A program made the translations under genes and the position numbers. The notes beneath the pieces are model-generated. The model saw nothing but the letters and a program-made list of their open reading frames with translations, was not told the origin of the DNA and did not search any database. This document shows positions 9,304 to 21,562 of a DNA stretch of 64,000 bases, one piece after another (the first letter of the stretch is position 1; each line of letters starts with the position of its first letter). Location: positions 1 through 64,000 of the forward strand of contig JAUNOK010000006.1 in NCBI GenBank assembly GCA_030537195.1. Reading direction: 5' to 3'. The stretch comes from Eubacteriales bacterium. Lineage in GTDB: Bacteria > Bacillota > Clostridia > Lachnospirales > Lachnospiraceae.

Positions 9304-10332
9304 TTAATTAAACCCAATTATATTATTGGCTATCTTATATCCCTGCTTAGATATCCATCTTCCTGCAGCAGTTGGGATATTAACAGACCAGCCTAAAAGG
9401 CTGTGTCTTAACTTCTTGTAAAGAACCTCATCCTTATCCTTGGCATACTGCCAGAGAGCTTTCTTCTTTTCAAGATGTTCCTTAGTTCCAGACACAATAA
9501 GGAAAATAGATGATACTTCCATCATAATTCTTAAGTAGTTAATCATATACTTTCTGCAATTGATATTCTGAGGATTCTCTGAAAGAAATGAATCAATCAT
9601 TCTTTTATTAACAGAAAGCTGCTGGTCAATACGCGAAATCATGACACTTTCATTAACCGACTGATCTTCTCTTCCAATAAAATATCTGTAGAAATTCGTA
9701 TTAACATAGTACATCTTCTTAACATATGGAAGTGGCTCGAATACAAATATGTTATCAACATAAAATGTATGCTTTGGAAGCTGTAATCCACAATCCTTTA
9801 AAAGCTGTGTTCTGTACACTACTGTATGCATAAGAATGTACTGGTCAACCTTAAAATCTCCTATGTTAATGTCATCCCATGTAAACATCTGCTCAACAGG
9901 GAACACATTCTCATAATGAATAACTTTCTTTCTCTTGGCTCCAACCTTCTCATACACATAGTTGGCTATAACCATATCTGGTTCTTCGCCCTCTTCAAAA
10001 CTTCTGAGAGTTGCAAGCATTCTCTTATAGCTTTTTCCATCTACCCAGTCATCACTGTCAACAACCTTAAAAAACTTACCTGTAGCATGCTTAAGACCTG
10101 TATTAACAGCCTCTCCATGACCACCATTCTCCTGATGCACAGCTTTAACTATTCCCGGATACTCCTGCTCATAACGCTTAGCTATCTCATATGTATTATC
10201 CTTTGTTGAACCATCATCAACTATAATAACTTCGACCTCATCCCCTCCAGCAATCACTGTATTAATACAATGCTCCATATATTCCGCTGAGTTATAACAT
10301 GGTATTGCAAATGATAATAATTTACCCATCAA
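9304..10332 (-). CDS. Family 2 glycosyltransferase
   Basis: A 342-aa GT-A fold glycosyltransferase. It has the nucleotide-sugar site VIIVDDGSTKDNT, a second acidic motif VVDSDDWVDG, and the NGGHGEAVNTG segment typical of GT2 enzymes. No membrane helices are evident, so it is probably cytoplasmic or peripheral. The acceptor is unknown. It starts nine bases after argS. Confidence 0.85.
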   Translation of the reverse strand: MMGKLLSFAIPCYNSAEYMEHCINTVIAGGDEVEVIIVDDGSTKDNTYEIAKRYEQEYPGIVKAVHQENGGHGEAVNTGLKHATGKFFKVVDSDDWVDGKSYKRMLATLRSFEEGEEPDMVIANYVYEKVGAKRKKVIHYENVFPVEQMFTWDDINIGDFKVDQYILMHTVVYRTQLLKDCGLQLPKHTFYVDNIFVFEPLPYVKKMYYVNTNFYRYFIGREDQSVNESVMISRIDQQLSVNKRMIDSFLSENPQNINCRKYMINYLRIMMEVSSIFLIVSGTKEHLEKKKALWQYAKDKDEVLYKKLRHSLLGWSVNIPTAAGRWISKQGYKIANNIIGFN

Positions 10333-10341
10333 ATTTCTCCT

Positions 10342-12108
10342 TTACATTCTGTCAGGGCATTCAATAGCAAGTAAATCGATACACTGCTCAAGAATACTCT
10401 TTGTAAGACTGATAAGTGCAATATAACTTGCCTTCTTAGCCTCATCTGGTTCTGAAAGTATCTTATTATTGTGATAGAAACCATTAAATGCATTAGATAC
10501 TTCATATATAAACTGACATATCTTATGTGGTGCATTATCCTTATATGCTCCATCAATCATATCTGCGAACTTAATAAGTGATAATGAAAGATTCTTCTCA
10601 CTTTCTTCTGTTGCGCCCATAATCTTAAGATTCTCAAGGCTACCGCCATTCTCTGTATATTTGTTAAGGATAGACTTAATTCTTACAATTGTATACAGAA
10701 TATATGGACCTGTATTGCCTTCAAATGAAGAAAATCTGTCAATATCAAATACATAATCCTTAGATGCCTGATTAGAAAGATCTCCGTACTTTAAGGCTGC
10801 AAGGCCAACTATCTTAGCGGTATCTCTTGCTTCTGACTCTTCTACAGTTCTGTTAGACATAATCTTGTTATATACAGCTTCATCAATATCGGCTATAAGA
10901 TGTTCAAGTCTCATAACACCGCCTGAACGTGTCTTGAATGGCTTGCCATCCTGACCGTTCATAGTACCAAAGCCTACGAATCTCATATCAGCATCAGGTG
11001 AAACAATTCCAGCCTTCTTGGCAGTTCTGAACACCTGTGTAAAATGCAGTTCCTGTCTCTTATCAGCAAGATAAATATATGTATCCGGCTTATATAACTT
11101 CTCTCTTTCAACAATAGTAGCAAGATCAGATGTCGCATAAAGGGCTGCTCCATCAGACTTTCTTACAATACATGGAGGAAGTTCCTTAGTATCTCCTTCC
11201 TGCTGTATATCAACAACAGTTGCACCCTGACTCTCATAAGCGATTCCATCAGCAATCATCTTGTTAACCATATCATCAATGTATGGCTGTGCATCAGATT
11301 CGCCCTTCCATAAATCAAAATGTACATTAAGATTGTCATAATTCTTCTTAAGATCAGCCTTAGACACGTTCATAATATGATGCCATATTGCACGGCATGC
11401 CTTGTCTCCGCTCTGTAACTTAAGTGTTGCCTCATGTGCTCTTTCTGCAAATACTTCATCCACCTTGGACTTAGCTGAAGCTGCTGGGTAAATTTCCTCA
11501 AGCTCTGAAATTGTAAATGGAGCTTCTTCTGGATATTCACCTGTAAAGCTTTCGTCAAAATATGGAAGTTCTGGCTTTCTGTCTCTTAACTCTTCAATGA
11601 TAAGTCCCATCTGAAGACCCCAGTCTCCAAGATGAACATCTCCAATAGTCTTATTACCAACAAATGTGTTGATTCTCTTAACACTCTCTCCAATAACTGC
11701 TGAACGAAGATGTCCTACATGAAGCGGCTTTGCAGCATTAGCTCCGCCGTAATCCACGATAACAGTCTTATTGCCATCTGAATTAACATACCCAAACTTC
11801 TCTGTCGCAGACATCTCATTAAGATATCCGGCAAGGTAATCCTCACATATATTAATATTGATAAATCCAGGCTTTACGCTTTCAATCTTAGAAAACATCT
11901 TGTTATCTGCAAGCTTTGCAACAACCTCATCTGCTATCATAAATGGTGCTTTCTTGTAAGCCTTGGCAGCCGCCATTGCACCATTGCACTGGAATTCACA
12001 CAGGTCAGGTCTGTTAGATACAGTTACCCTTGCATATGATTCATCATAGCCACACTCTGTGAATACGCTCTTAAGTTCATCCGTAATTAATTCAATAATT
12101 GTCTTCAT
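10342..12108 (-). CDS. argS: Arginyl-tRNA synthetase
   Basis: A 588-aa class I synthetase. The HIGH-type motif appears as KPLHVGHLRSAVIGE near residue 125, with the N-terminal Add-1 domain before it and a DALR anticodon-binding domain at the C-terminus (NLSLSLIKFAD to the end). KTRSGGVMRL stands where ArgRS enzymes have a degenerate KMSKS. It lies 22 bases after truA. No T-box leader was seen upstream. Confidence 0.95.
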   Translation of the reverse strand: MKTIIELITDELKSVFTECGYDESYARVTVSNRPDLCEFQCNGAMAAAKAYKKAPFMIADEVVAKLADNKMFSKIESVKPGFININICEDYLAGYLNEMSATEKFGYVNSDGNKTVIVDYGGANAAKPLHVGHLRSAVIGESVKRINTFVGNKTIGDVHLGDWGLQMGLIIEELRDRKPELPYFDESFTGEYPEEAPFTISELEEIYPAASAKSKVDEVFAERAHEATLKLQSGDKACRAIWHHIMNVSKADLKKNYDNLNVHFDLWKGESDAQPYIDDMVNKMIADGIAYESQGATVVDIQQEGDTKELPPCIVRKSDGAALYATSDLATIVEREKLYKPDTYIYLADKRQELHFTQVFRTAKKAGIVSPDADMRFVGFGTMNGQDGKPFKTRSGGVMRLEHLIADIDEAVYNKIMSNRTVEESEARDTAKIVGLAALKYGDLSNQASKDYVFDIDRFSSFEGNTGPYILYTIVRIKSILNKYTENGGSLENLKIMGATEESEKNLSLSLIKFADMIDGAYKDNAPHKICQFIYEVSNAFNGFYHNNKILSEPDEAKKASYIALISLTKSILEQCIDLLAIECPDRM

Positions 12109-12130
12109 TATTCTCCACCTTTAATATTAT

Positions 12131-12868
12131 CTAGTAAACCACCTTAACAAGGAACAGACCATAACTCTCTGCAGGAAGTGACATCTGGACATTCTCTCCA
12201 TCAAGACATCTCTTCACATCTTCCGGTTTCTTTAATCCGTTACCCACATCAAGCAGCATTCCTATCATGTATCTTGCCATGTTATGAAGGAAATCATCTG
12301 CTTCAATTCTTATGTACGCTCTTGTTCCTTCATACTCAATGCTTATTCTCTTAATTGTTCTTTCTGTACTCTTGCTCTTCTTAGCTGTTGTAAATGCTTT
12401 AAAATCATGTCTGCCTTCAAAATACCCTGCAGCTTTTCTCATCGCGTCAAAATCAGGCATATCAAATGTGTGGTAAGCATATTTCCTACGGAATACATTA
12501 GCTACATTGCCTGTATCCAGTCTGTATTCATATATCTTTGACCTGGCATTCAGCTGGCTGTGAAATCTTTCATCAACCTCTGTCACTGACATAACAGCGA
12601 TATCTCTTGGCAGATATCTGTTAAGATAATTCTTAAGTTCAAATGCTTTAACTTCTTTCTCAAGCTTAAAATTAGCAGTCTGGCAAAGTGCATGTACGCC
12701 CTTCTCTGTTCTTGAACCAGCATACATATCAACTGTTTCTCCTGTCATTCTACTTATTATCTCTGTAAGCTTGCTCTCTATCGTATTGGTGCTGGCATCT
12801 TTTCCAAGTCTCTGCCATCCATCATATCTTCCACCATCATACTCTACTTCAATACGGTAATTATACAT
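12131..12868 (-). CDS. truA: TruA-family tRNA pseudouridine synthase
   Basis: A 245-aa TruA-family protein; TruA modifies U38-40 in the tRNA anticodon arm. Typical are YDGGRYDGWQR near the N-terminus, ARSKIYEYR, and FLHNMARYMIGMLLDVG. The catalytic motif is usually GRTDxGVHA, but here it reads GSRTEKGVHA, so the catalytic aspartate is glutamate (codon GAG). Activity is therefore uncertain; this could be a diverged paralog. It is the first gene of the truA-argS-GT2-kduD run. Confidence 0.85.
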   Translation of the reverse strand: MYNYRIEVEYDGGRYDGWQRLGKDASTNTIESKLTEIISRMTGETVDMYAGSRTEKGVHALCQTANFKLEKEVKAFELKNYLNRYLPRDIAVMSVTEVDERFHSQLNARSKIYEYRLDTGNVANVFRRKYAYHTFDMPDFDAMRKAAGYFEGRHDFKAFTTAKKSKSTERTIKRISIEYEGTRAYIRIEADDFLHNMARYMIGMLLDVGNGLKKPEDVKRCLDGENVQMSLPAESYGLFLVKVVY

Positions 12869-12989
12869 TATTCGCTTTCCAAAACCTTTTCTATAACTTT
12901 CACATTAAAATATATTAATAGTTAGTTCATTATACATCATATAGTTATTTAATAGCAATAATTTCAGAAGAAAATACATTTTGCTTCTG

Positions 12990-13021
12990 AAAAAAAACAC
13001 CGGGCAGAATAACCTGCCCGG
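12990..13021 (-). terminator. Terminator after guaB
   Basis: Read on the minus strand, CCGGGCAG-N6-CTGCCCGG is followed by a run of eight T residues. It lies just downstream of the guaB stop. Confidence 0.9.
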
Positions 13022-13041
13022 ATGTCAATTCTTCTTGATAA

Positions 13042-14535
<1,494 letters not shown>

Positions 14536-14543
14536 TTATATAG

Positions 14544-14575
14544 AAAAAATCCGAATAAATAAATTAATCCGGATG
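14544..14575 (-). terminator. Hairpin with T tract upstream of guaB
   Basis: On the minus strand an ATCCG/CGGAT stem is followed by TTTTTT. It may terminate the upstream membrane-protein gene, or attenuate guaB, since it lies about 40 bases before the guaB start. Confidence 0.5.
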
Positions 14576-14661
14576 TTTCTACAAGTTGCTGACATCTCTG
14601 TCAGATTATAAATATGTTACAAGAGAATATAACAAAACTGTCGCTAAAAGTCAAACATTTT

Positions 14662-15168
14662 TTATAAATGTGAAACTCCATTGCCAACAGCGCTTACTAT
14701 TGCTTCTTTCATTGAATCATTAGGAAGCATAAACAGTCTTATCATCTCGTTACTGTCATTATCATATGTGTATATTACAATATCCTCAGGATCATCTACT
14801 CCTGATGAACAATTATATGTTCGTAACTGCTGTCTTGCTTTGCCTAAAGCCTCCTGGCTGTTTACCTTAGCAACTAAAGTTGCTCTTGTAAGATCAAAGC
14901 TTCCAACATTCTTTCTTACTGACTTAGCCATAATCTTGTCTATTGTCAGGCTTCCATCAACATATGAATATTCATATTCAGCATTATAATACTCAAATAC
15001 AAATACTGTAAAGAATATAAATGCAATAAGCACTATTACGCCTAACCAGCCTGTCTGTACAATTGTTGTTGCAGCAACAAGGCATGCGATTACAAGTATT
15101 ACTCTGTAAAAAATCGAAATCTTAGGAGCGGTAACTTTAACAATCTGCTCTACTGTTCCTTCTATCAT
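14662..15168 (-). CDS. Small membrane protein of unknown function
   Basis: A 168-aa protein with two close hydrophobic helices (about residues 20-60) followed by a soluble beta-rich tail. It resembles conserved Lachnospiraceae membrane proteins of the DUF6106 kind, but I cannot confirm the family. Function unknown. Confidence 0.65.
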   Translation of the reverse strand: MIEGTVEQIVKVTAPKISIFYRVILVIACLVAATTIVQTGWLGVIVLIAFIFFTVFVFEYYNAEYEYSYVDGSLTIDKIMAKSVRKNVGSFDLTRATLVAKVNSQEALGKARQQLRTYNCSSGVDDPEDIVIYTYDNDSNEMIRLFMLPNDSMKEAIVSAVGNGVSHL

Positions 15169-15197
15169 AATTCAATAACCTTTCTTTAAAGCAATAT

Positions 15198-15223
15198 GCC
15201 CGGCGGGCAATTACCCACCGGGC
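15198..15223 (-). terminator. GC-rich hairpin after groEL
   Basis: GCCCGGcGGG and CCCaCCGGGC form a strong stem 26 bases beyond the groEL stop. The trailing T tract is weak, so it may act as a terminator or as an mRNA 3' stabiliser. Confidence 0.65.
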
Positions 15224-15248
15224 TGTAAGTTTTAGTTATATTGTGGAA

Positions 15249-16886
<1,638 letters not shown>

Positions 16887-16941
16887 CTAAATAAATATAC
16901 TTATATGTTCAAACCGCTTCATCTTCAACTGACGTTGTCAA

Positions 16942-17229
16942 TTATTCAATGATAGCAAGAATATCAGACTGCTTTACAATGATAAGATTCTCATCTTCAT
17001 CAAGCTTAACTTCTGTTCCAGAATACTTAGAATAGATAACTTTATCACCAGGCTTAACCTGCATAACAACTTCCTTACCATCAACAACTCCGCCAGGTCC
17101 TACAGCAATAACTTCTGCCTGCTGTGGCTTCTCCTTAGCCTGTCCAGGAAGTACGATTCCTGATTTAGTAGTCTCCTCTGCAACTAATGCTTTAATAACA
17201 ACTCTGTCTCCTAATGGTACTAATTTCAT
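16942..17229 (-). CDS. groS: Co-chaperonin GroES
   Basis: A 95-aa protein starting MKLVPLGDRVVIK, with the mobile-loop region TKSGIVLPGQAKEKPQ and the C-terminal VKQSDILAIIE. The frame is open upstream to 17307, but that extension would run through the leader after CIRCE. The GGAGGAATATATA site directly before the ATG at 17229 fixes the start. Confidence 0.97.
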   Translation of the reverse strand: MKLVPLGDRVVIKALVAEETTKSGIVLPGQAKEKPQQAEVIAVGPGGVVDGKEVVMQVKPGDKVIYSKYSGTEVKLDEDENLIIVKQSDILAIIE

Positions 17230-17296
17230 TATATATTCCTCCATTCCGCTGTCTTCACATGAGAGTGAACCCTTCATGGCAGCATTCATATCTCTG

Positions 17297-17323
17297 TTAG
17301 CACTCATTCTTTTCGAGTGCTAA
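17297..17323 (-). promoter_or_regulatory. CIRCE operator (HrcA site)
   Basis: TTAGCACTC at 17297-17305 and GAGTGCTAA at 17315-17323 are separated by nine bases, a perfect match to the CIRCE consensus. HrcA repressor is known to bind it and control heat-shock expression of groES-groEL. Confidence 0.97.
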
Positions 17324-17334
17324 CCACTGCACAT

Positions 17335-17364
17335 AATGTAACACTTCACACTTTTATTTGTCAA
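17335..17364 (-). promoter_or_regulatory. groES promoter
   Basis: Minus-strand TTGACA (17359-17364) and TACATT (17335-17340) have an 18-bp spacer and lie just upstream of CIRCE, which would overlap the transcription start. Confidence 0.7.
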
Positions 17365-17410
17365 CAACTAATTCAAATATATTATACTTTTTAGATTTTA
17401 TTAATAATTA

Positions 17411-18274
17411 TTACTTTACGCCCATTTTTATAGTTTTTCCGTAATAGAACAGATACTGCTGTGCAAAGCCGCCCAGTTCCCCGAACTGTTCCTTTGCAAA
17501 TGCAGCAATCTTATCCTTAGGTGTATCCACTCCGTCAAAATACATAGTCTCCATTATTCTCTTAATCCACACATCAACCGGAAATGCTTCTTTCTTTCCA
17601 AGTCCGAAAAGACTTACGCAGTTAGCGACCTTCTCACCAACACCTTTTATTGTCATAAGCTCCTTAATACACGAATCATAATCCATACTCTTAAGTTCAT
17701 TCTCATCGAACTGCCCTGCCGTATTTCTTCTTATCGCATCCATAATGTAAGGTGCACGGAAACCTGTTTTTAACTCCTTAAAATCTTCCTCACTTGCATC
17801 GGTAAGCTGTTCAATAGTAGGAAATGTATACATATCCACTCCGCCATACGTTCCCTTATATGTACCAAACTTTGCGGATATATCAGCTACAATCTTCTTA
17901 ATATGAGGTATCTGCTTATTCTGGGATATAATGAATGATATAAGAGTTTCAAAGAATTCCTGATTAAGAATTCTTACTCCCCACATGCTGTCAATTGCAT
18001 CCTTTAACTTATCATCTTTCTCCAGAAGCTTTTTCTTGATTGCAGAATAATCCCTGTCCATATCAAAATAATCTTTCCATATATTAACATATTCAGATTC
18101 GTCAGTATCATAGAATATAACTGTATCAGAATCCTGTGAAACATGCAGTACACGTCCCTTTGCTGTCAGAACATAATCCTCCTCGTCCAGCTTTACAAAA
18201 TGAAAACACTGTCCACATTCTAATGTCTGTGCCAGGTCGAAATCATATACATTTTTTAATACATAATCTGACAT
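17411..18274 (-). CDS. 8-oxoguanine DNA glycosylase/AP lyase, OGG type
   Basis: A 287-aa HhH-GPD glycosylase that would remove 8-oxoguanine. The helix-hairpin-helix segment LMTIKGVGEKVANCVSLFGLG carries the expected lysine, and PVDVWIKR holds the catalytic aspartate. The N-terminal OGG_N domain begins at the fold around FDLAQTLECGQCF. It is divergent from the lipoprotein gene and has no operon partners. Confidence 0.9.
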   Translation of the reverse strand: MSDYVLKNVYDFDLAQTLECGQCFHFVKLDEEDYVLTAKGRVLHVSQDSDTVIFYDTDESEYVNIWKDYFDMDRDYSAIKKKLLEKDDKLKDAIDSMWGVRILNQEFFETLISFIISQNKQIPHIKKIVADISAKFGTYKGTYGGVDMYTFPTIEQLTDASEEDFKELKTGFRAPYIMDAIRRNTAGQFDENELKSMDYDSCIKELMTIKGVGEKVANCVSLFGLGKKEAFPVDVWIKRIMETMYFDGVDTPKDKIAAFAKEQFGELGGFAQQYLFYYGKTIKMGVK

Positions 18275-18362
18275 AAAATTCCTCCATAATTTTGCTTTAC
18301 ATTTGCAATTATCTCGTTATACAATCGTATATGATTATAACAGAATTTTCAGGAGACCACAC

Positions 18363-19445
18363 ATGAAACATATAAAATATTGGGCGTCTCTTTTAACCGG
18401 AGCCATAATTCTCGCATCCCTGTACGGATGCTCATTACCGTTTACCAACAACGACAGCTCTGACAACGAAACAGAGATTTCATATACAGCATTTGATAAC
18501 AAAGCAGCAACAACAGACGACATTCTCAATTATATTATTGAAGCAATGTCTGACAATGAAACTTCATGTAACATATTCGTTGCTGACGCAGACCTTATAG
18601 ATGCCAACGAATGGCTTACCAGAATAAGTGGAATTGAACAGATTAAATGTGAATACCGCAAAATTAAAGAGGGATACAACCTCGTCGTATCATTTGAATG
18701 TTGGGATAATTACGCAATTATGAAAGCATATAATTCTGCCAATACTTCGCAGTTAAACAACCGCCAGCTTGAGCTTTATAACAAATATATCGAAGTCCTT
18801 AACGAAGTGACTTCACCTTCACGAAGTGACTACGACAATGAACTTGCAATACACGATTATCTTGTATCTCATATAACATATATTGATAACGGCGGTTCTA
18901 CATTTAACGCTTACGATGCCATGATTAATGGAGAAGCTGTATGCAGCGGCTATACAGAAAGTTTCAAGACATTTATGGATATGTTAGGAATCGAGAACTA
19001 CACTATTTCGGGAAAAGCCGGTAACGACCAGCACATATGGAATGTTGTAAGAATTAACGGTGACTGGTATCAGGTAGATGTAACATGGGATGACCCCGTA
19101 GGCAGTTCACAGGAATATATTGACCACAGCTATTTTAATATATCTGATGCAGATATGGCAATCGACCACACATGGACATCTGATGTCAACGATGCCAACC
19201 CTGCCAATGGATATATATACACATATCCTGTCCAGGCGAAGCTTCATTCTGTCGGAACACAGTACGACCTTGACAGATATATATTACGCTGCATCAAAAG
19301 CCGCTCAGACCATATTGAATTCACAACCATATCAGACCTTGATATAAAATCAGCAGTATCTAATGCAGGTGTACAGCTTTCTTACTCATACAAAGCTACC
19401 GAGCGAACAGGTTATACACTATATTCAGTCACCTTTACGTATTAA
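18363..19445 (+). CDS. Transglutaminase-like lipoprotein
   Basis: A 360-aa secreted protein with a lipoprotein signal peptide: positive MKHIK, a hydrophobic core and a lipobox ending LYGC at about residue 24. A transglutaminase-like core follows, with Cys in GEAVCSGY, His in DQHIWNVV and Asp in VDVTWDDP, the full catalytic triad. Such proteins act as proteases or cross-linkers at the cell surface; the substrate is unknown. I chose the ATG at 18363, which has AGGAG upstream and gives the signal peptide, over an in-frame start at 18303. Confidence 0.85.
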   Translation: MKHIKYWASLLTGAIILASLYGCSLPFTNNDSSDNETEISYTAFDNKAATTDDILNYIIEAMSDNETSCNIFVADADLIDANEWLTRISGIEQIKCEYRKIKEGYNLVVSFECWDNYAIMKAYNSANTSQLNNRQLELYNKYIEVLNEVTSPSRSDYDNELAIHDYLVSHITYIDNGGSTFNAYDAMINGEAVCSGYTESFKTFMDMLGIENYTISGKAGNDQHIWNVVRINGDWYQVDVTWDDPVGSSQEYIDHSYFNISDADMAIDHTWTSDVNDANPANGYIYTYPVQAKLHSVGTQYDLDRYILRCIKSRSDHIEFTTISDLDIKSAVSNAGVQLSYSYKATERTGYTLYSVTFTY

Positions 19446-19468
19446 GACACATTTATAATGCATGAAAG

Positions 19469-19502
19469 AAGCCCCACAGTCTTACTTGAGCTGTGGAGCT
19501 TT
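19469..19502. terminator. Bidirectional terminator
   Basis: AAGCCCCACAG pairs with CTGTGGAGCTT across an 11-base loop between the convergent lipoprotein and DUF6062-type genes. Confidence 0.7.
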
Positions 19503-19504
19503 AA

Positions 19505-20242
19505 TTATCTTGTATTCTTCTTTCCCGGTTCATCTGCTATATATGAGCCGTCCTTTATCATGGCTCTGACAAGAGAATCCTTCGCATTCTTCCATGGTTC
19601 ATCAATATACTTGTGGTCGAACTTATTAATAAACCACGCTACGTCATCCCTTACGCGCTTCATATTCTCGATATAGAGTCTGTTAGTAGTCTTTATAAAC
19701 TCATCCAACATGTCACCCTTTAACGAATTAGCCGCACGCTCAATAAGGATTCCGTAATGTCTGGTACAGAAACCTTTGCTTTCGCTGTATTTCTGTCTGA
19801 ACTCAGCATCATGCTTATACATGTGAAATATTGTATCGAGATATCTTTCAAATGTATCCTCAATTCTCTCACATACAAAGCATGTGCTCTCAAGCTGCTC
19901 AGTATATGCAGTCACCGCTGGCTTATCAGCCTTCTTAAACATTGATTTGCCTGCAACCTTACCATCCTGCAGACCTTCCATATCGTTAATCACCTTGTCA
20001 AGATGGGTCTTCATAACAAGTGCAAAGCCAAGTCTGTTCTCACAGTCGTACACCTTCTTAAGATGCTTCTGGCAGAAACCTTTCTTATCTGTCATAGCTC
20101 TTATGTCATCTTCCATATAGCTAGGTCCCATTGTATAGCTTACTGCATCATCCTCAAGTGACTTATACATTGAACAAATCGGACATTCGCAGTCTGATGA
20201 AAATGCATCATTAACAGGTATTGTATATATCTTTTCTTTCAT
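19505..20242 (-). CDS. DUF6062-type conserved protein with two Cys/His motifs
   Basis: A 245-aa soluble protein. It has CPIC followed by GFCQKH, and later CFVC followed by GFCTRH: two repeats of a CxxC...CxxH pattern that could bind two zinc ions. It is mainly helical and found across clostridia; I believe it is annotated as DUF6062. Function unknown. It lies 64 bases upstream of the 3' part of cotJC's locus, in the same orientation. Confidence 0.7.
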   Translation of the reverse strand: MKEKIYTIPVNDAFSSDCECPICSMYKSLEDDAVSYTMGPSYMEDDIRAMTDKKGFCQKHLKKVYDCENRLGFALVMKTHLDKVINDMEGLQDGKVAGKSMFKKADKPAVTAYTEQLESTCFVCERIEDTFERYLDTIFHMYKHDAEFRQKYSESKGFCTRHYGILIERAANSLKGDMLDEFIKTTNRLYIENMKRVRDDVAWFINKFDHKYIDEPWKNAKDSLVRAMIKDGSYIADEPGKKNTR

Positions 20243-20306
20243 AAGTACTCCTTTAATCCAGTCTTTTTATAAATGTATTCTATCATAATATTTTATTAAT
20301 ATCACT

Positions 20307-20714
20307 CTATTTCTTAAATCCCGGATTATATGCATAGAAGTTCTTAGAGTCAAGCTTGCTCTGTATAATTGACAATGCCTCTCCGAATCTCTGGAAATGC
20401 ACAATCTCTCTTTCTCTTAAGAACTTCAGTGGCTCATAAACATCCGGATCATCACGACAGAGTCTTAACAGATTATCATAAGTGGTTCTCGCTTTCTGTT
20501 CTGCTGCCATATCCTCAACGATATCAGTTATGGCATCACCCTTTGACTGGAATTCACTTGCACAGAATGGCACGCCTCCTGCAGCCTGCGGCCATACGCC
20601 AACCGTATGGTCAACATAATAAGCCTCAAACGGAGTTCCTTTTATCTGATCAACTGTAAGGTTTCTTGTAAGCTGGTGAACCATTGTACTGACCATTTCG
20701 AGGTGACTGAGTTC
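20307..20714 (-). CDS. cotJC: cotJC 3' segment (gene split by prophage)
   Basis: This is the C-terminal two thirds of CotJC, a manganese-catalase-like protein of the spore coat. In frame from the junction it reads NELSHLEMVSTMVHQL and ends NPGFKK. The ExxH half of the metal site ends here (SHLE), and a later metal-ligand region is VHFQRFGEAL. It has no start or ribosome site of its own. Joined at the AGTTC core to the 5' segment at 60,195-60,391 it makes a continuous 199-codon frame. Expression as CotJC therefore needs prophage excision. Confidence 0.93.
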   Translation of the reverse strand, partial: ELSHLEMVSTMVHQLTRNLTVDQIKGTPFEAYYVDHTVGVWPQAAGGVPFCASEFQSKGDAITDIVEDMAAEQKARTTYDNLLRLCRDDPDVYEPLKFLREREIVHFQRFGEALSIIQSKLDSKNFYAYNPGFKK

Positions 20715-20739
20715 ATTAGCTCATGGTTGTTGGATATGA
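20705..20739. other. attL with attP right half-arm
   Basis: The core AGTTC (20710-20714) is followed seven bases later by the arm CATGGTTGTTGGATATGA (20722-20739). This arm is the inverted match of the arm at 60173-60189 next to attR. Confidence 0.85.
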
Positions 20740-20812
20740 ATTTAACTTTAATATGTAAAGAATCTCTTCCTATTTATATAGTTTAATATTAACCATGAAG
20801 GGGTAGTTTAAC

Positions 20813-21445
20813 CTATTCCTTTATGGTTAATTTATATGTTCTTCCTGATTTTTCTCTAATAATAACATTTTCTTTTTCCATATTATAAAGGTTAAATACA
20901 ATATATTCTTTAACATCATCATCAAAGTATTTATATATATCTTTCTGCAATATACCAGAATTATCATTTATTATTTCAAGCAATTTTTCTCTTAGCTTTG
21001 GAGCAATTATATTTTCAATATATATCTTTCGTTCATACTCTGACTGCAATTTATCTATGTTTTGAGTCAAGTTTTGTAGTTCATTATTTCTATCCTGAAT
21101 CCACATATCACTTACGACTATATTATTAAACCAAAATTCATAGCATTCCCCTTTTTCTTTACAAGCCTTTTGAGCATCATTCACATATAACATTAGACTC
21201 TTTAAAGTCGCATACTGCTTTTTAGGTTCTTCTTCTCTTGAATTCAACCATTCATTGAAAAAATATGAATACTCGCTTGCTATTTTATCCCTAAAATCAT
21301 CTTTTCTCGAAACCCATCCCCAAGGTAATTCACCATTTTCATTAAGTCTTGTCAAATCTTCCCCAAACCTATTCACTTCTGTGTTCTGTACCTGCTGATT
21401 GAAAGTATTGCTTTTCTTTTTACTGAATATATCGAATAATCCCAT
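20813..21445 (-). CDS. Prophage-end protein with C-terminal winged-helix-like domain
   Basis: A 210-aa protein starting MGLFDIFSKKK. It has an acidic, helical middle and coiled segment, and a C-terminal pattern LQKDIYKYF...YNMEKENVIIREKSGRTYKL that resembles a winged helix. It lies beyond the lysis genes, between their terminator and attL, and its AT content is higher than its neighbours. That placement suits a lysogenic-conversion gene expressed in the prophage state. Function unknown. Confidence 0.6.
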   Translation of the reverse strand: MGLFDIFSKKKSNTFNQQVQNTEVNRFGEDLTRLNENGELPWGWVSRKDDFRDKIASEYSYFFNEWLNSREEEPKKQYATLKSLMLYVNDAQKACKEKGECYEFWFNNIVVSDMWIQDRNNELQNLTQNIDKLQSEYERKIYIENIIAPKLREKLLEIINDNSGILQKDIYKYFDDDVKEYIVFNLYNMEKENVIIREKSGRTYKLTIKE

Positions 21446-21514
21446 ATATACACCCCCTTTTTGTGATTATATCACCATATTAGTTATTCTTGGTAGCATA
21501 AATTGATATTCAAT

Positions 21515-21545
21515 AAAAAGGAAGGCTCAACACCTTCCTTTTTTA
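21515..21545. terminator. Terminator ending the late operon
   Basis: AAAAAGGAAGG pairs with CCTTCCTTTTTT. It follows the endolysin gene and closes the late transcript on the minus strand. Confidence 0.85.
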
Positions 21546-21562
21546 CTATATTACCTGATAGT

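Noticed and set aside
12963..12989. TTTCAGAAG/CTTCTGAAA hairpin as a second terminator
   Set aside because: Its T run lies on the wrong side for either direction; the neighbouring GC-rich stem explains termination of guaB.
16942..17307. Longer GroES with an upstream in-frame start
   Set aside because: The extension lies in the leader just after CIRCE, and a strong ribosome site directly precedes the inner ATG.
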